Positions 6,945-14,347 of a DNA stretch of 37,971 bases are shown one piece after another. Both the position numbers and the translations under genes were made by a program. The notes beneath the pieces were generated by a model, which saw only the letters and a program-made list of their open reading frames with translations, did no database searches and was not told the DNA's origin. Within the stretch, counting starts at the first letter, position 1; each line of letters begins with the position of its first letter. Origin of the DNA: Promethearchaeota archaeon (GTDB taxonomy: Archaea; Asgardarchaeota; Lokiarchaeia; Sigyniarchaeales; SOKP01); NCBI GenBank assembly GCA_019894815.1, contig JAGXNU010000002.1, positions 1 through 37,971 of the forward strand. The letters are read 5' to 3'.

Positions 6945-7878
6945 TTTTTACATTTTTTAAATAATCAAACGCAGAATATGCCGCGATAACACCCTCTGCA
7001 ACCCCAGTAATTGCTTGCTTAAAAGGAGCATCTGCAACATCTCCCGCAGCAAAAATTCCTGGCATATTGGTTTCCGACTTTCTATTAATGATGATTTCCC
7101 CTTTTTCATTTATTTTAGTTCCTATTCTTTGGGCAATCTCTGAATTAGGGATTGATCCGATCTCAATAAAGACGCCGTCAACCTCTAACTCTTTTCCATT
7201 ATCAAAAATCACGTGGTTAACTGTTGTTTTACCAACTATTTCAACCACGTTTGTGTTATTGATTATTTCTATTTTCTCATTTTCGTAAACCCTCTTCTTA
7301 TTTATGGGTTCCGCTCTTATTTCTTCTTTACGATAAATAATGTAGACCTTTTCCACATTTTGAGCCAAAAATAAAGCCTCTTTAGCAGCAGAATCACTTC
7401 CTCCAATAACACATACAACTTTATCTTTATAAAAGGGACCATCACAGGTAGCACAATAAGAAACTCCTTTACCCGCGAATTCGTTTTCTCCTGGAATTCC
7501 TAATTTGCGTCTTTCTGACCCCGTTGCGATACAAATCGACTTTGCCTTGAATTTTTGAAAAAATGAATGTAAAACAAAATAGTCTTCAACATTTTCAATG
7601 CTTCTAATCTCATCAGAAATGTAAGGAATGCTCAATGAGTTCATGTGGTCTTTGAACATTTCCATTAACCCTTGACCGCTTATTGAAGTGATTCCAGGAT
7701 AATTCTCGACAATATCCGTGGTAGCGATTAATCCTCCAAAAACTTTACCAACTATTAATACATCCATCGCGAAGCGAGCGGCATAAATTGCACATGCAAT
7801 GGCAGTAGGTCCACCACCCAATACTATTAGATCATATGTTTTCTCTAAATCTAAACTATCCATATCAATATTAAACAA
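6934..7878 (-). CDS. trxB: Thioredoxin reductase-like flavoprotein
   Basis: Low-molecular-weight thioredoxin reductase, 314 aa. The FAD-binding GGGPTA is at 21-26, the redox-active CATC at 142-145, the second nucleotide-binding GGSDSAA at 159-165, and the terminal FAD segment FAAGDVADAPFKQA at 276-289. It moves electrons from a reduced nicotinamide or deazaflavin via FAD to a thioredoxin-like partner. The NADPH 2'-phosphate site, HRRDGFR in E. coli, reads YRKEEIR (182-188) here, so one Arg is Lys; donor preference is open, since some archaeal homologues use F420H2 or do not use NAD(P)H. It overlaps the upstream PDO gene by 8 bases and the downstream ferredoxin by 11. The natural substrates are almost certainly the adjacent PDO proteins (inference from the operon). 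Confidence 0.92.
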   Translation of the reverse strand: MFNIDMDSLDLEKTYDLIVLGGGPTAIACAIYAARFAMDVLIVGKVFGGLIATTDIVENYPGITSISGQGLMEMFKDHMNSLSIPYISDEIRSIENVEDYFVLHSFFQKFKAKSICIATGSERRKLGIPGENEFAGKGVSYCATCDGPFYKDKVVCVIGGSDSAAKEALFLAQNVEKVYIIYRKEEIRAEPINKKRVYENEKIEIINNTNVVEIVGKTTVNHVIFDNGKELEVDGVFIEIGSIPNSEIAQRIGTKINEKGEIIINRKSETNMPGIFAAGDVADAPFKQAITGVAEGVIAAYSAFDYLKNVKIEY

Positions 7879-8509
7879 TTTTATCTCCTCCTATCAGTTC
7901 TTGTAGGACTTCCTCAGGTCCTACCATTCCTATAAATGATTTTTTATCATTTATTACAGTATAAGGGACGCTTGAAACGTCATAGGATTCAGCAATGTCC
8001 GAATGCGCCATGATATCAATGATAACTGATTGTATTTTGCCATTAGACGCGATTGCGAATTTATTAACGAACGTTATTATCTCTGGGCAATAAACACATG
8101 AATTGGTAATCATTACTTTGATTATTGATGGTTTTATCTTTTCAATATTTTCTTTGATGACCACTTCATAATAATTTTTGTCTCCTGAAAAAATGGTTAA
8201 AGTTTCAACGAAGGGTCGGATTTCAGCACCAAATGGTTTTGCTAAGTAGCGAATTATTTCTTTCACTTTATCATTGATGAATAAAATGGCAGGAAAGTGG
8301 TTGACTTCATAATTCTTAGAGACAACTGGATTAGAAACCTCTTTAATTGAAAGTAATTCGTTAGAACTTTCTTCATATATTTTAAGAATAGATCTTACAT
8401 TGTCATTATCCTCGATATTTCTACCCATAAATAGTGATAATTCCACTGGTTTTGTGAGCTTTACCATCTCGTCACGGATTAATTTATTAAAAACGTAAGC
8501 TATAGGCAT
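7871..8509 (-). CDS. Double-thioredoxin-fold oxidoreductase (PDO), one active site lost
   Basis: A PDO/glutaredoxin-like protein of 212 aa made of two thioredoxin folds. The C-terminal fold keeps its CxxC (C138-V-Y-C141) and a cis-Pro loop (VPYT near 181). The N-terminal fold has no cysteine at all: where its two paralogues have CMDC or CMAC, this one has a short divergent stretch (about residues 29-38). The cis-Pro of the first fold (HFPAIL, 71-76) and the GAEI-PF segment are kept, so the fold itself is probably intact. It is the third of three tandem paralogues and overlaps trxB by 8 bases. Loss of one site suggests it works as a single-site reductase or isomerase-like partner rather than a relay. 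Confidence 0.88.
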   Translation of the reverse strand: MPIAYVFNKLIRDEMVKLTKPVELSLFMGRNIEDNDNVRSILKIYEESSNELLSIKEVSNPVVSKNYEVNHFPAILFINDKVKEIIRYLAKPFGAEIRPFVETLTIFSGDKNYYEVVIKENIEKIKPSIIKVMITNSCVYCPEIITFVNKFAIASNGKIQSVIIDIMAHSDIAESYDVSSVPYTVINDKKSFIGMVGPEEVLQELIGGDKIV

Positions 8510-8551
8510 TTTTTTTCTCTGATGTATAATATAATTTTAAAAATTTACTCT

Positions 8552-9262
8552 TTAATACTGAACGCGTATATTTCCTCCTAATAATTCTCGCATGATCTCA
8601 TTGGGTCCAACAATTCCAACCAATGCGTTCTGATCGTTGATTATTGTATATGGAACTCCCGATGCATCATAATATTGACCAATATCTGGGTTTGCATTAA
8701 TGTCAATAATTATTGTTCTTATTTTTCCTCCAGACGCTAATGCAAATTGATTACAGATCGTTGCTACTTGCGGACAATATGGACATGTATTTGATATTAT
8801 GACTTTAATTGTAGCAGGTTCAATTCGATTTAGATTTTGTTTAATTGCAGCCTCATAGTAATTTGGAGCCCCTGCAAAAGTAAATAGCGCTTGAATAAAT
8901 GGTTGGATCTCAGCACCTTGTGGTGCTGCTAAATATCGAATGAATTCAGTACCATGTTCATCCACAAATAAAATCGTTGGAACACGTTGAATGTCATACC
9001 GCTTTGCAAATTCGGGATTTTCATCAATAGATAATTCTTCAATCGTTAACATGCTATTTGAATTTTCTTCATATACTCGTAATAAAGACATGAATTGACC
9101 ACAATCCATGCAAGCCCTTATTTTGGTTCCATCAGGTCGAGCGCTTTGAGATGTAAAAACGGTTAACTTCACGGGTCTTTTTAATTTAGCCATTTCTTGT
9201 TTTATAATTTCTTTATATTTATCATCTTGAGACACTTTAATCCACCACTTTAATAATTTCAT
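8552..9262 (-). CDS. Double-thioredoxin-fold oxidoreductase (PDO), both sites intact
   Basis: Second of three tandem paralogues, 236 aa. The N-terminal fold has C51-M-D-C54 and the C-terminal fold C160-P-Y-C163; cis-prolines follow at RVPT (93-96) and GVPY (202-205). PDO proteins catalyse thiol-disulfide exchange, often passing electrons between their two sites, and accept electrons from TrxB-type reductases (family knowledge). The ATG at 9262 shares one base with the preceding gene's TAA (TAATG), so translation is coupled. The first 17 residues (MKLLKWWIKV..) have no match in the paralogues, so a later start is possible, but no internal ATG has a better ribosome site. A 42-base gap separates it from the third copy. 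Confidence 0.9.
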   Translation of the reverse strand: MKLLKWWIKVSQDDKYKEIIKQEMAKLKRPVKLTVFTSQSARPDGTKIRACMDCGQFMSLLRVYEENSNSMLTIEELSIDENPEFAKRYDIQRVPTILFVDEHGTEFIRYLAAPQGAEIQPFIQALFTFAGAPNYYEAAIKQNLNRIEPATIKVIISNTCPYCPQVATICNQFALASGGKIRTIIIDINANPDIGQYYDASGVPYTIINDQNALVGIVGPNEIMRELLGGNIRVQY

Positions 9263-9966
9263 TAGGCATACATTCCACCAAAATCCCTTTGTCCTTTTGT
9301 TAATTTATCCAATAAATCTTGAGGTGAAAACATTCCATAGATGTGCTCTTTTTCATTAACAACAGTATGAGGTACGCCTTGAATTTGATATTTTTTTGCT
9401 ATGTCTGGATTCAAATTTACATCAATTACTTCAGCAGTTATCTTCCCTTTAGAGACTATTGCAAATAATGTCACTACAGGCACGGTTGCAGGACAATATG
9501 GACACGTTGGAGTGATAAAGATCTTCATGTTTGATTTAGCAATTTTTTTGAGATGAGATTGAATCTGGTCACTATAATAGGGTCTCACTCCAGAAAAATA
9601 CTGAATACTGTTAAGGAACGGTACGAATTCTGATCCTGAAGGGTTAGCCGAGTATCTGATAATCTCCTTACCATTTTCATCAACAAAAAGTATCGCAGGA
9701 ATCCGATTCACATTATAACGTTCTGTTTCTTCTTTATTCTCCTCAGTTGATAACTCTTCATGATCTAATTTCCCATCGGAAAGTTCTGAAAGGGTCTTTA
9801 ATAGATCGTGCGTCCCCTCGCAAGCCATGCACATTCGTTTTTTTGTACCATCTTTTTGTGTTTTAAAATCCGTGAATAACTTTAGCACAACTTTATCTTT
9901 TAATTTACTCAATTCATTTTTTATATTTTTTAATTCATTTTCTGAGAATAGCATTTCATCACCCAT
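9262..9966 (-). CDS. Double-thioredoxin-fold oxidoreductase (PDO), first of operon
   Basis: First of three tandem paralogues, 234 aa. The active sites are C46-M-A-C49 and C155-P-Y-C158, with cis-prolines at RIPA (89-90) and GVPH (198-199). The C-terminal CPYC is the standard glutaredoxin/PDO site; the N-terminal CMAC is unusual and sits in an insertion rich in K/R and D (TQKDGTKKRMCMAC), shared with the second copy. ATG at 9966 and ATG at 9954 are both possible starts; GGTGAT lies between them and would serve the second. It opens the five-gene operon PDO-PDO-PDO-trxB-ferredoxin, read leftward from the 9967-10208 promoter region. Confidence 0.9.
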   Translation of the reverse strand: MGDEMLFSENELKNIKNELSKLKDKVVLKLFTDFKTQKDGTKKRMCMACEGTHDLLKTLSELSDGKLDHEELSTEENKEETERYNVNRIPAILFVDENGKEIIRYSANPSGSEFVPFLNSIQYFSGVRPYYSDQIQSHLKKIAKSNMKIFITPTCPYCPATVPVVTLFAIVSKGKITAEVIDVNLNPDIAKKYQIQGVPHTVVNEKEHIYGMFSPQDLLDKLTKGQRDFGGMYA

Positions 9967-10117
9967 TTCTATTATTCATATTTGAAATAACCCTTAAAAT
10001 AGTTCTTTCTTTAAATTATAAAATCGAATAGAGGTAATTGAGGTTGGGATAAATGAAAGCTTAAAGTAGTTTTTATTATCATAATTCTCGCTTTAAATAT
10101 CTTATTTAAATCACATG

Positions 10118-10150
10118 TTTTATATCGTTTGATTGGTATCTTTTATATGC
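10118..10150 (+). promoter_or_regulatory. Candidate TATA boxes of the GTPase gene
   Basis: In the divergent region between the PDO operon and the GTPase gene, two TATA-like elements occur: TTTATATC at 10118-10125 and TTTTATATGC at 10141-10150. Either could serve the gene at 10209, which would have a leader of roughly 30-60 bases. There is no clear Shine-Dalgarno before its ATG. This is weak, sequence-only evidence in an A+T-rich genome. Confidence 0.35.
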
Positions 10151-10208
10151 TAATATTAAATTAATCAGATTAATTATTTCAGAACCAACAAAAGTGTTTT
10201 AATCAAGG

Positions 10209-11246
10209 ATGATACCGACATATTCACCAGCAATAGTTTACATCCATATAAATGGATCAAATGAACCAAAAATCAATTTTTGGTATCCTTCTGAACTTCC
10301 AGAAGACGTGAGAACATTAATTGGAATGAAATGCAGTTCTATCATTTCTGACGATATGAGCTATATACCTGAAGTACTTTTAGTATTTCCTCTCCCGTCA
10401 TTAAAATCAAAAATGTTGATTAAATATTTTGAAAGCCATAAAACGTCAGAACAAGAAATTCCAAATCGATCAGCATTAATATTTGTTTTTTCTGAAGAAA
10501 ATGATGTGATTTTTTATAGATACATGAGTTATATTGATTCATATTTTGGAGATACAATCAAAAAAATTAAAGAACTTGAAATGAATAAAAATGACAAACA
10601 AACAATTTTCACTGAAATCATTAAGTTAAAAGATACATTAATCGAATCCACCGAATATTTATACTCGAAAAGTCAATTTTTATTGAAATCGCAAGATCCT
10701 CAAGACTCTCCAACAGAATTAGATTCTAAAGTAGACCCTCAATCCAAATTTAAAGTAGTGATTTTAGGAGATCCAAGCGTCGGTAAAACATCCAGTGTCT
10801 TAAGATTTACCGATAACGTTTTTTTACGGGCTTATATTCCCACAATGGGTCTTAACATCACCCAAAAAAGATTTAAAATAAATTATAATTCCATGGAACT
10901 CGTATTATGGGATGTAGGTGGACAGCAAAAATTTGAAACAATCAGAAAACAATTTTATGAAGGTGCAAGTGCTTACATTTTATTATTTGATCTTACCAGT
11001 GCAAAATCTTTTGCAAAAATACCAAAATGGCATGAAGACATTGTAAGTTATTTAGGGAAAAAGGCCCTTATTAAAGGGTATCTCATAGGAAATAAAATAG
11101 ATTTAAATAAAGACAGGATTGTTAGCGTAATAGACGGAATTAGACTTGCTAAAGCACTGGACGTTGATTATTTTGAATCCTCTGCATTAACTGGACACAA
11201 TATCGAGTTTTATTTTAGGAAAATATCAAATGACCTATTACAATAA
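10209..11246 (+). CDS. Rab-like GTPase with N-terminal longin-like domain
   Basis: A complete Rab/Arf-like GTPase domain fills residues 180-345: G187DPSVGKTS, switch I PTMG (211-214), W234DVGGQ, N295KID and S324SA. All five G motifs are canonical, unlike the GTPase at 910. The N-terminal 160 residues start with strands (AIVYIHING, INFWYPSELPED), then more strand-rich segments and two long helices; this is consistent with a longin- or roadblock-like module, as found attached to or encoded beside Asgard GTPases, but that fold call is inference. A flexible linker (about 160-178) joins the two. The protein ends right after the last helix with no prenylation cysteine. It lies inside the redox island but on the opposite strand, and its 3' end overlaps the CCG gene by 9 bases. 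Confidence 0.88.
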   Translation: MIPTYSPAIVYIHINGSNEPKINFWYPSELPEDVRTLIGMKCSSIISDDMSYIPEVLLVFPLPSLKSKMLIKYFESHKTSEQEIPNRSALIFVFSEENDVIFYRYMSYIDSYFGDTIKKIKELEMNKNDKQTIFTEIIKLKDTLIESTEYLYSKSQFLLKSQDPQDSPTELDSKVDPQSKFKVVILGDPSVGKTSSVLRFTDNVFLRAYIPTMGLNITQKRFKINYNSMELVLWDVGGQQKFETIRKQFYEGASAYILLFDLTSAKSFAKIPKWHEDIVSYLGKKALIKGYLIGNKIDLNKDRIVSVIDGIRLAKALDVDYFESSALTGHNIEFYFRKISNDLLQ

Positions 11247-12230
11247 TAAATCGCATGGATCTTTGAGTTTGAACTTAAATTTTTTCTTTTTGCCATAAAA
11301 TTTTAAAATCCAAAAAGCATCAGGGCAATAAGTTGTTATAAAACCTTGAAAATTCTCAGTTGGAAAACTAAATTCAATTTCTTTAAATTCTTCCATACGT
11401 CTAATAGCAATCTTTTCAGCTATATCAACTCTTAATTGGTGTCCCACTCCACCCCCACAACAACTATGAGGGACATCCAAAATGGTGAATCCACTTTTTG
11501 CATAAATATCACTCATAGATCTCTCTATTTCTGGAAATTCAATGTATTTCAATGGACAAGCATGCTGAATCACGAGATTTCCAGATTTTTTCTCACTTGA
11601 ATGAGTTAAATACTCCGTGAAATACTTGATTTCAATCCCAAGTTCACTGTAATGTTTCTTAAAAACCATGTAACAACTGGGACAAGTGGTAATTATTTTC
11701 TTATAACCATTTTGGGTGAACAATTGCTTATTTTTCTCCACTAATAGTTCATAAGTTTTTAGCTCACCTGTACAAAGGATTGGATATCCACAACATATTT
11801 CTTGGTCAATTACAGTGAAATCAACGTCTTTTTTAATTAAATATCTAACAATGTTTTCAGCGTATTTGGGCGTTTTGACTGTTGTGAAACATCCAAAATA
11901 TAATAATGTCTCACTTTCCTTCGATATTCCCTCAGGTAATTTGACTCGGCTTTTATTTTTGGTAAATGGTGTTCCATATACTTTTAAAGCCTCGATTGAT
12001 GAGTTCAATCCTTCGATTTTGTTGCCATCTTTTAAAAATTTTTGTTTAAGTAGGAAACGTTCAGATTGCGTGCCACAAGCTCCACAATGAATACAGTTAT
12101 ATAACTTATAATAATCCTCTTGCTTGAATGAATAAGAATTTGCATCTTTGAGGAGATTTAATACTTTTTGATTAGACAAGAAATTATCAGGATCTACATT
12201 TTCACAAGGACAGTCATAATCTTCATTCAT
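11238..12230 (-). CDS. CCG-domain iron-sulfur protein (HdrB/D-like), second of pair
   Basis: A cytoplasmic 330-aa protein with an N-terminal C46-x2-C49-x2-C52 motif and two CCG domains. Domain 1 is complete: C114, CC146-147, C183-x2-C186. Domain 2 has C225 and CC257-258 but ends CPDA (C302, A305), so the last ligand Cys is gone. In HdrB such domains hold the non-cubane [4Fe-4S] clusters that reduce the CoM-S-S-CoB disulfide (established knowledge), and relatives act with lactate, glycerol-3-phosphate and other dehydrogenases. The N-terminal site has only three clustered cysteines, short of a normal CxxCxxCxxxCP; C7 and C9 near the N-terminus might complete it. The gene follows its paralogue by 8 bases, so the two probably form a complex. 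The substrate is unknown. Confidence 0.85.
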   Translation of the reverse strand: MNEDYDCPCENVDPDNFLSNQKVLNLLKDANSYSFKQEDYYKLYNCIHCGACGTQSERFLLKQKFLKDGNKIEGLNSSIEALKVYGTPFTKNKSRVKLPEGISKESETLLYFGCFTTVKTPKYAENIVRYLIKKDVDFTVIDQEICCGYPILCTGELKTYELLVEKNKQLFTQNGYKKIITTCPSCYMVFKKHYSELGIEIKYFTEYLTHSSEKKSGNLVIQHACPLKYIEFPEIERSMSDIYAKSGFTILDVPHSCCGGGVGHQLRVDIAEKIAIRRMEEFKEIEFSFPTENFQGFITTYCPDAFWILKFYGKKKKFKFKLKDPCDLLL

Positions 12231-12238
12231 GATTTAAT

Positions 12239-13234
12239 TTAAAGCAGTAATTCGAATATATCCTTTGCTTTTGGTTCTATTTTGCAAATCTTACTAAAAC
12301 GAGCTAGAATCCACCAACAACTGGGACAGTAAGTTGTAGCATAATCAATATCTGTTTTGTTAAAATCCTCCATTCTCTTATAAGCTATAGCCTTAATGAT
12401 GTCTGTACGATGCATATATCCAATTCCTCCTCCACAACACCACATTGGAATATCTTCTACTTCATATCCGCTTTTTTCGAGTATTTTATCAACCATCTTA
12501 TCTACTCCTTCTCTGCCCCTGTTAATTAATTGACATAAATGTTGCACTCCTATTTTCCCCTCCTTCTTATCCTCAGATGGTCTCAGATAATCGCTGATGT
12601 AAACAAATTCCACTTCCTTTTCCATTTCTGGTGCATAATATTTATTAAATAGAAAATAACAAGCAGGACACAAGCAAATTATCTTCTTAAACTGGTTAAA
12701 AATTTCAATATTTTCCTTTTTACATGTTTCAAACTCTTTCAATGAGCCGCTTGCAAACCACGGCCACCCGCAGCAGATTTCCTCATCTAAAATGGTAAAG
12801 TCTATACCCTGTTTAAGTAGATATTGAAGTGAATGCTCCGTATATCTCGGAATTCTAATTGTCGAAAGACATCCCATAAAATATAATGTATCGGACTTCT
12901 CGGAAATTCCATCAGGACGTCGTATGCGCATCTTTTTTGATGGATAGGGGGTTCTATACTTCTTAAAACAATCTTGTAGTTCTTTTAACCCATTAAAAGT
13001 ATTCCCATCTTTGAGAAATTTCTCTTTTAACTGAATTCTCTCTTCCTCAGTTTCGCATTCCCCGCAATCAACGCAATTATATATTTTATAATAATCATCC
13101 CTATTAAACTTAAAATTATCCTTATTTCGTATTAATTCCCTTATTTTCTCATCAGATAGAAAATTCTTTGAATCGACTTCATCTGTAGGGTAATTCTTTC
13201 TCCCTTTAATCCTTTCTTTCACTGGTTCCACCAA
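12239..13234 (-). CDS. CCG-domain iron-sulfur protein (HdrB/D-like), first of pair
   Basis: A paralogue of the downstream gene, 331 aa. Both CCG domains are complete: C122, CC154-155, C189-x2-C192, and C234, CC266-267, C303-x2-C306. That makes two potential non-cubane cluster sites, as in HdrB. The N-terminal motif is C54-x2-C57-x2-C60 with no fourth cysteine in the usual place, so it may bind a three-Cys or non-Cys-completed cluster. Heterodisulfide-type thiol chemistry or electron transfer to a flavoprotein is likely from the family; no flavin or transmembrane partner gene lies beside it. The start is TTG at 13234 or GTG at 13231; neither has a clear Shine-Dalgarno. Confidence 0.87.
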   Translation of the reverse strand: MVEPVKERIKGRKNYPTDEVDSKNFLSDEKIRELIRNKDNFKFNRDDYYKIYNCVDCGECETEEERIQLKEKFLKDGNTFNGLKELQDCFKKYRTPYPSKKMRIRRPDGISEKSDTLYFMGCLSTIRIPRYTEHSLQYLLKQGIDFTILDEEICCGWPWFASGSLKEFETCKKENIEIFNQFKKIICLCPACYFLFNKYYAPEMEKEVEFVYISDYLRPSEDKKEGKIGVQHLCQLINRGREGVDKMVDKILEKSGYEVEDIPMWCCGGGIGYMHRTDIIKAIAYKRMEDFNKTDIDYATTYCPSCWWILARFSKICKIEPKAKDIFELLL

Positions 13235-13352
13235 ATATTTGAAGTGTATGTTTACTCTTAAAAATGGGGTTAAATTATTATTAACTTTTAATGAAATTAG
13301 GGCAAGTTAAATTAAAAATTGTAAGAGAAAAAAATTCAAAATGGCCTAAATC

Positions 13353-13511
13353 TTATTTTTTTTCTTTAAGTTTAACATCAGTTCGTTGGATTCCAACTTC
13401 CTTACTACTTGGAAGTGCAGTACCACAATTATCTCGGTTTGATTCATTTGCTTTTAGTGCTTTATCTAATTCGGCCTCTAATTCATCATCAGACAATTCT
13501 TTATCATTCAT
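13353..13511 (-). CDS. Small acidic protein, 52 aa
   Basis: A short open frame from ATG 13511 encodes a 52-residue protein. It starts with an acidic helix (MNDKELSDDELEAELDKAL), has one cysteine (NCGTALP) and ends in a basic tail KLKEKK. Codon use looks like that of neighbouring genes, and the helix is amphipathic, so I prefer it to the overlapping open frame on the plus strand (13291-13515), whose product is Ser/Leu-rich and looks like an antisense shadow. It lies upstream of the CCG pair and downstream of the FTR gene on the same strand, so it may be part of that transcription unit. No family is recognised. Confidence 0.55.
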   Translation of the reverse strand: MNDKELSDDELEAELDKALKANESNRDNCGTALPSSKEVGIQRTDVKLKEKK

Positions 13512-13595
13512 ATGAATAAATCAGTAATGAAAATATTTAAGGCTTATATTTATGAATTATTGATAAAAGAATGTTAGAAAAAAGGAGTATATAAT

Positions 13596-13961
13596 TTATT
13601 TATTGAGAAAATCTATAACGGCTTGTTCTTTCTCCTTAGGTCTGCGTTCTGGCACTAAAATAAAAGCCTCATTTATAGTTTCATAGAAATCAGAACGCAT
13701 GTAGAGGTTACAATAACAAGTACCGTGCTCTTTAACATCTAAAGGTGCATAATCACAAGGACATATCAAATCTCTATCCAATTCCCTATTTCCAGAAGCT
13801 AATCTACAGGGACAGGATTGATATCCCAGCTTATTTTTATTCACAGTTAAACCATCAAGTAATTCGCTTAACGTTTCATCTTCCTTATTCAATACCCATT
13901 GATTTTTTTGAGCCACTTTATTACAATATTCCAACATTCCTTCTTTTGTGTCCATATCCAT
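13596..13961 (-). CDS. Ferredoxin-thioredoxin reductase, catalytic subunit-like
   Basis: FTR catalytic subunit: a [4Fe-4S] enzyme that takes electrons one at a time from ferredoxin and reduces a disulfide on a small partner. All six hallmark cysteines are present with the right spacing: C50-P-C52, C67-P-C69 and C82-Y-C84 (plants have CHC in the last). The length of 121 aa is normal for the catalytic chain. No variable (alpha) subunit is seen, as is usual outside oxygenic phototrophs. The ATG shares one base with the stop of the upstream glutaredoxin gene (TAATG), so the pair is translationally coupled, and the glutaredoxin is the obvious substrate. The electron donor may be the ferredoxin-like protein at 6684 (inference). 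Confidence 0.9.
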   Translation of the reverse strand: MDMDTKEGMLEYCNKVAQKNQWVLNKEDETLSELLDGLTVNKNKLGYQSCPCRLASGNRELDRDLICPCDYAPLDVKEHGTCYCNLYMRSDFYETINEAFILVPERRPKEKEQAVIDFLNK

Positions 13962-14266
13962 TATTTCATTATCTCCTCATATTTATTTGGATCATATCCA
14001 ACAACAAATTTATCATCACAAACTAAGAATGGGTAGGCAATCCTATCTGGTTTATATTTCTCTCTGAGGTATTCAAGAATTTCTGACTTCTGTTTTGATG
14101 AAAGGCTATCCAGATCAATGTATTTATATTTAATATCTCGATCCTTTAGAAATTTCTTACATTTTTTACACCACATGCATGTGCTAAGGGTGTAAATACT
14201 CACTTCATGAGAATCATTCTTACCTTCAACTTCATTAAAAAGTTCCCGCATAAATTCTGGAAGCAT
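13961..14266 (-). CDS. Glutaredoxin/NrdH-like thiol protein
   Basis: A single-domain glutaredoxin-like protein, 101 aa from the ATG at 14266. The active site is C30-M-W-C33 followed by KKC36; the fold continues with KYKYIDLD and a cis-Pro loop (AYPFLVCDDKFVVGY) typical of the family. It should be reduced by the FTR subunit encoded immediately downstream and then reduce protein disulfides. An upstream in-frame GTG at 14275 is also possible, but GTGAT there reads better as the ribosome site for the ATG 9 bases on. A third cysteine right after CxxC is unusual and might allow cluster or metal binding. Confidence 0.88.
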   Translation of the reverse strand: MLPEFMRELFNEVEGKNDSHEVSIYTLSTCMWCKKCKKFLKDRDIKYKYIDLDSLSSKQKSEILEYLREKYKPDRIAYPFLVCDDKFVVGYDPNKYEEIMK

Positions 14267-14293
14267 AATTATCACTTATATTGATTTTTTGAT

Positions 14294-14318
14294 ATTTAAT
14301 TGAAAGATTGAATTAAAT
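14294..14318 (-). promoter_or_regulatory. Inverted repeat upstream of glutaredoxin-FTR operon
   Basis: A perfect inverted repeat, ATTTAATT-N9-AATTAAAT, lies about 28-52 bases upstream of the glutaredoxin ATG. It has the same 8-9-8 architecture and similar promoter placement as the repeat before the second Lrp gene (6597-6621), although the half-site sequence differs. The stretch is almost pure A+T, so chance is a real alternative. Confidence 0.35.
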
Positions 14319-14347
14319 GATATTAAATTAAGGTTTATAAATTAAAA

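Noticed and set aside
9975..9995. Near-palindrome TATTCA-TATT-TGAAATA before the PDO operon
   Set aside because: Imperfect by one base and in pure A+T context; not strong enough to call an operator.
13291..13515. Plus-strand open frame encoding a Ser/Leu-rich 74-aa product
   Set aside because: It overlaps the more protein-like minus-strand frame at 13353-13511 and has no ribosome site; it looks like an antisense shadow.
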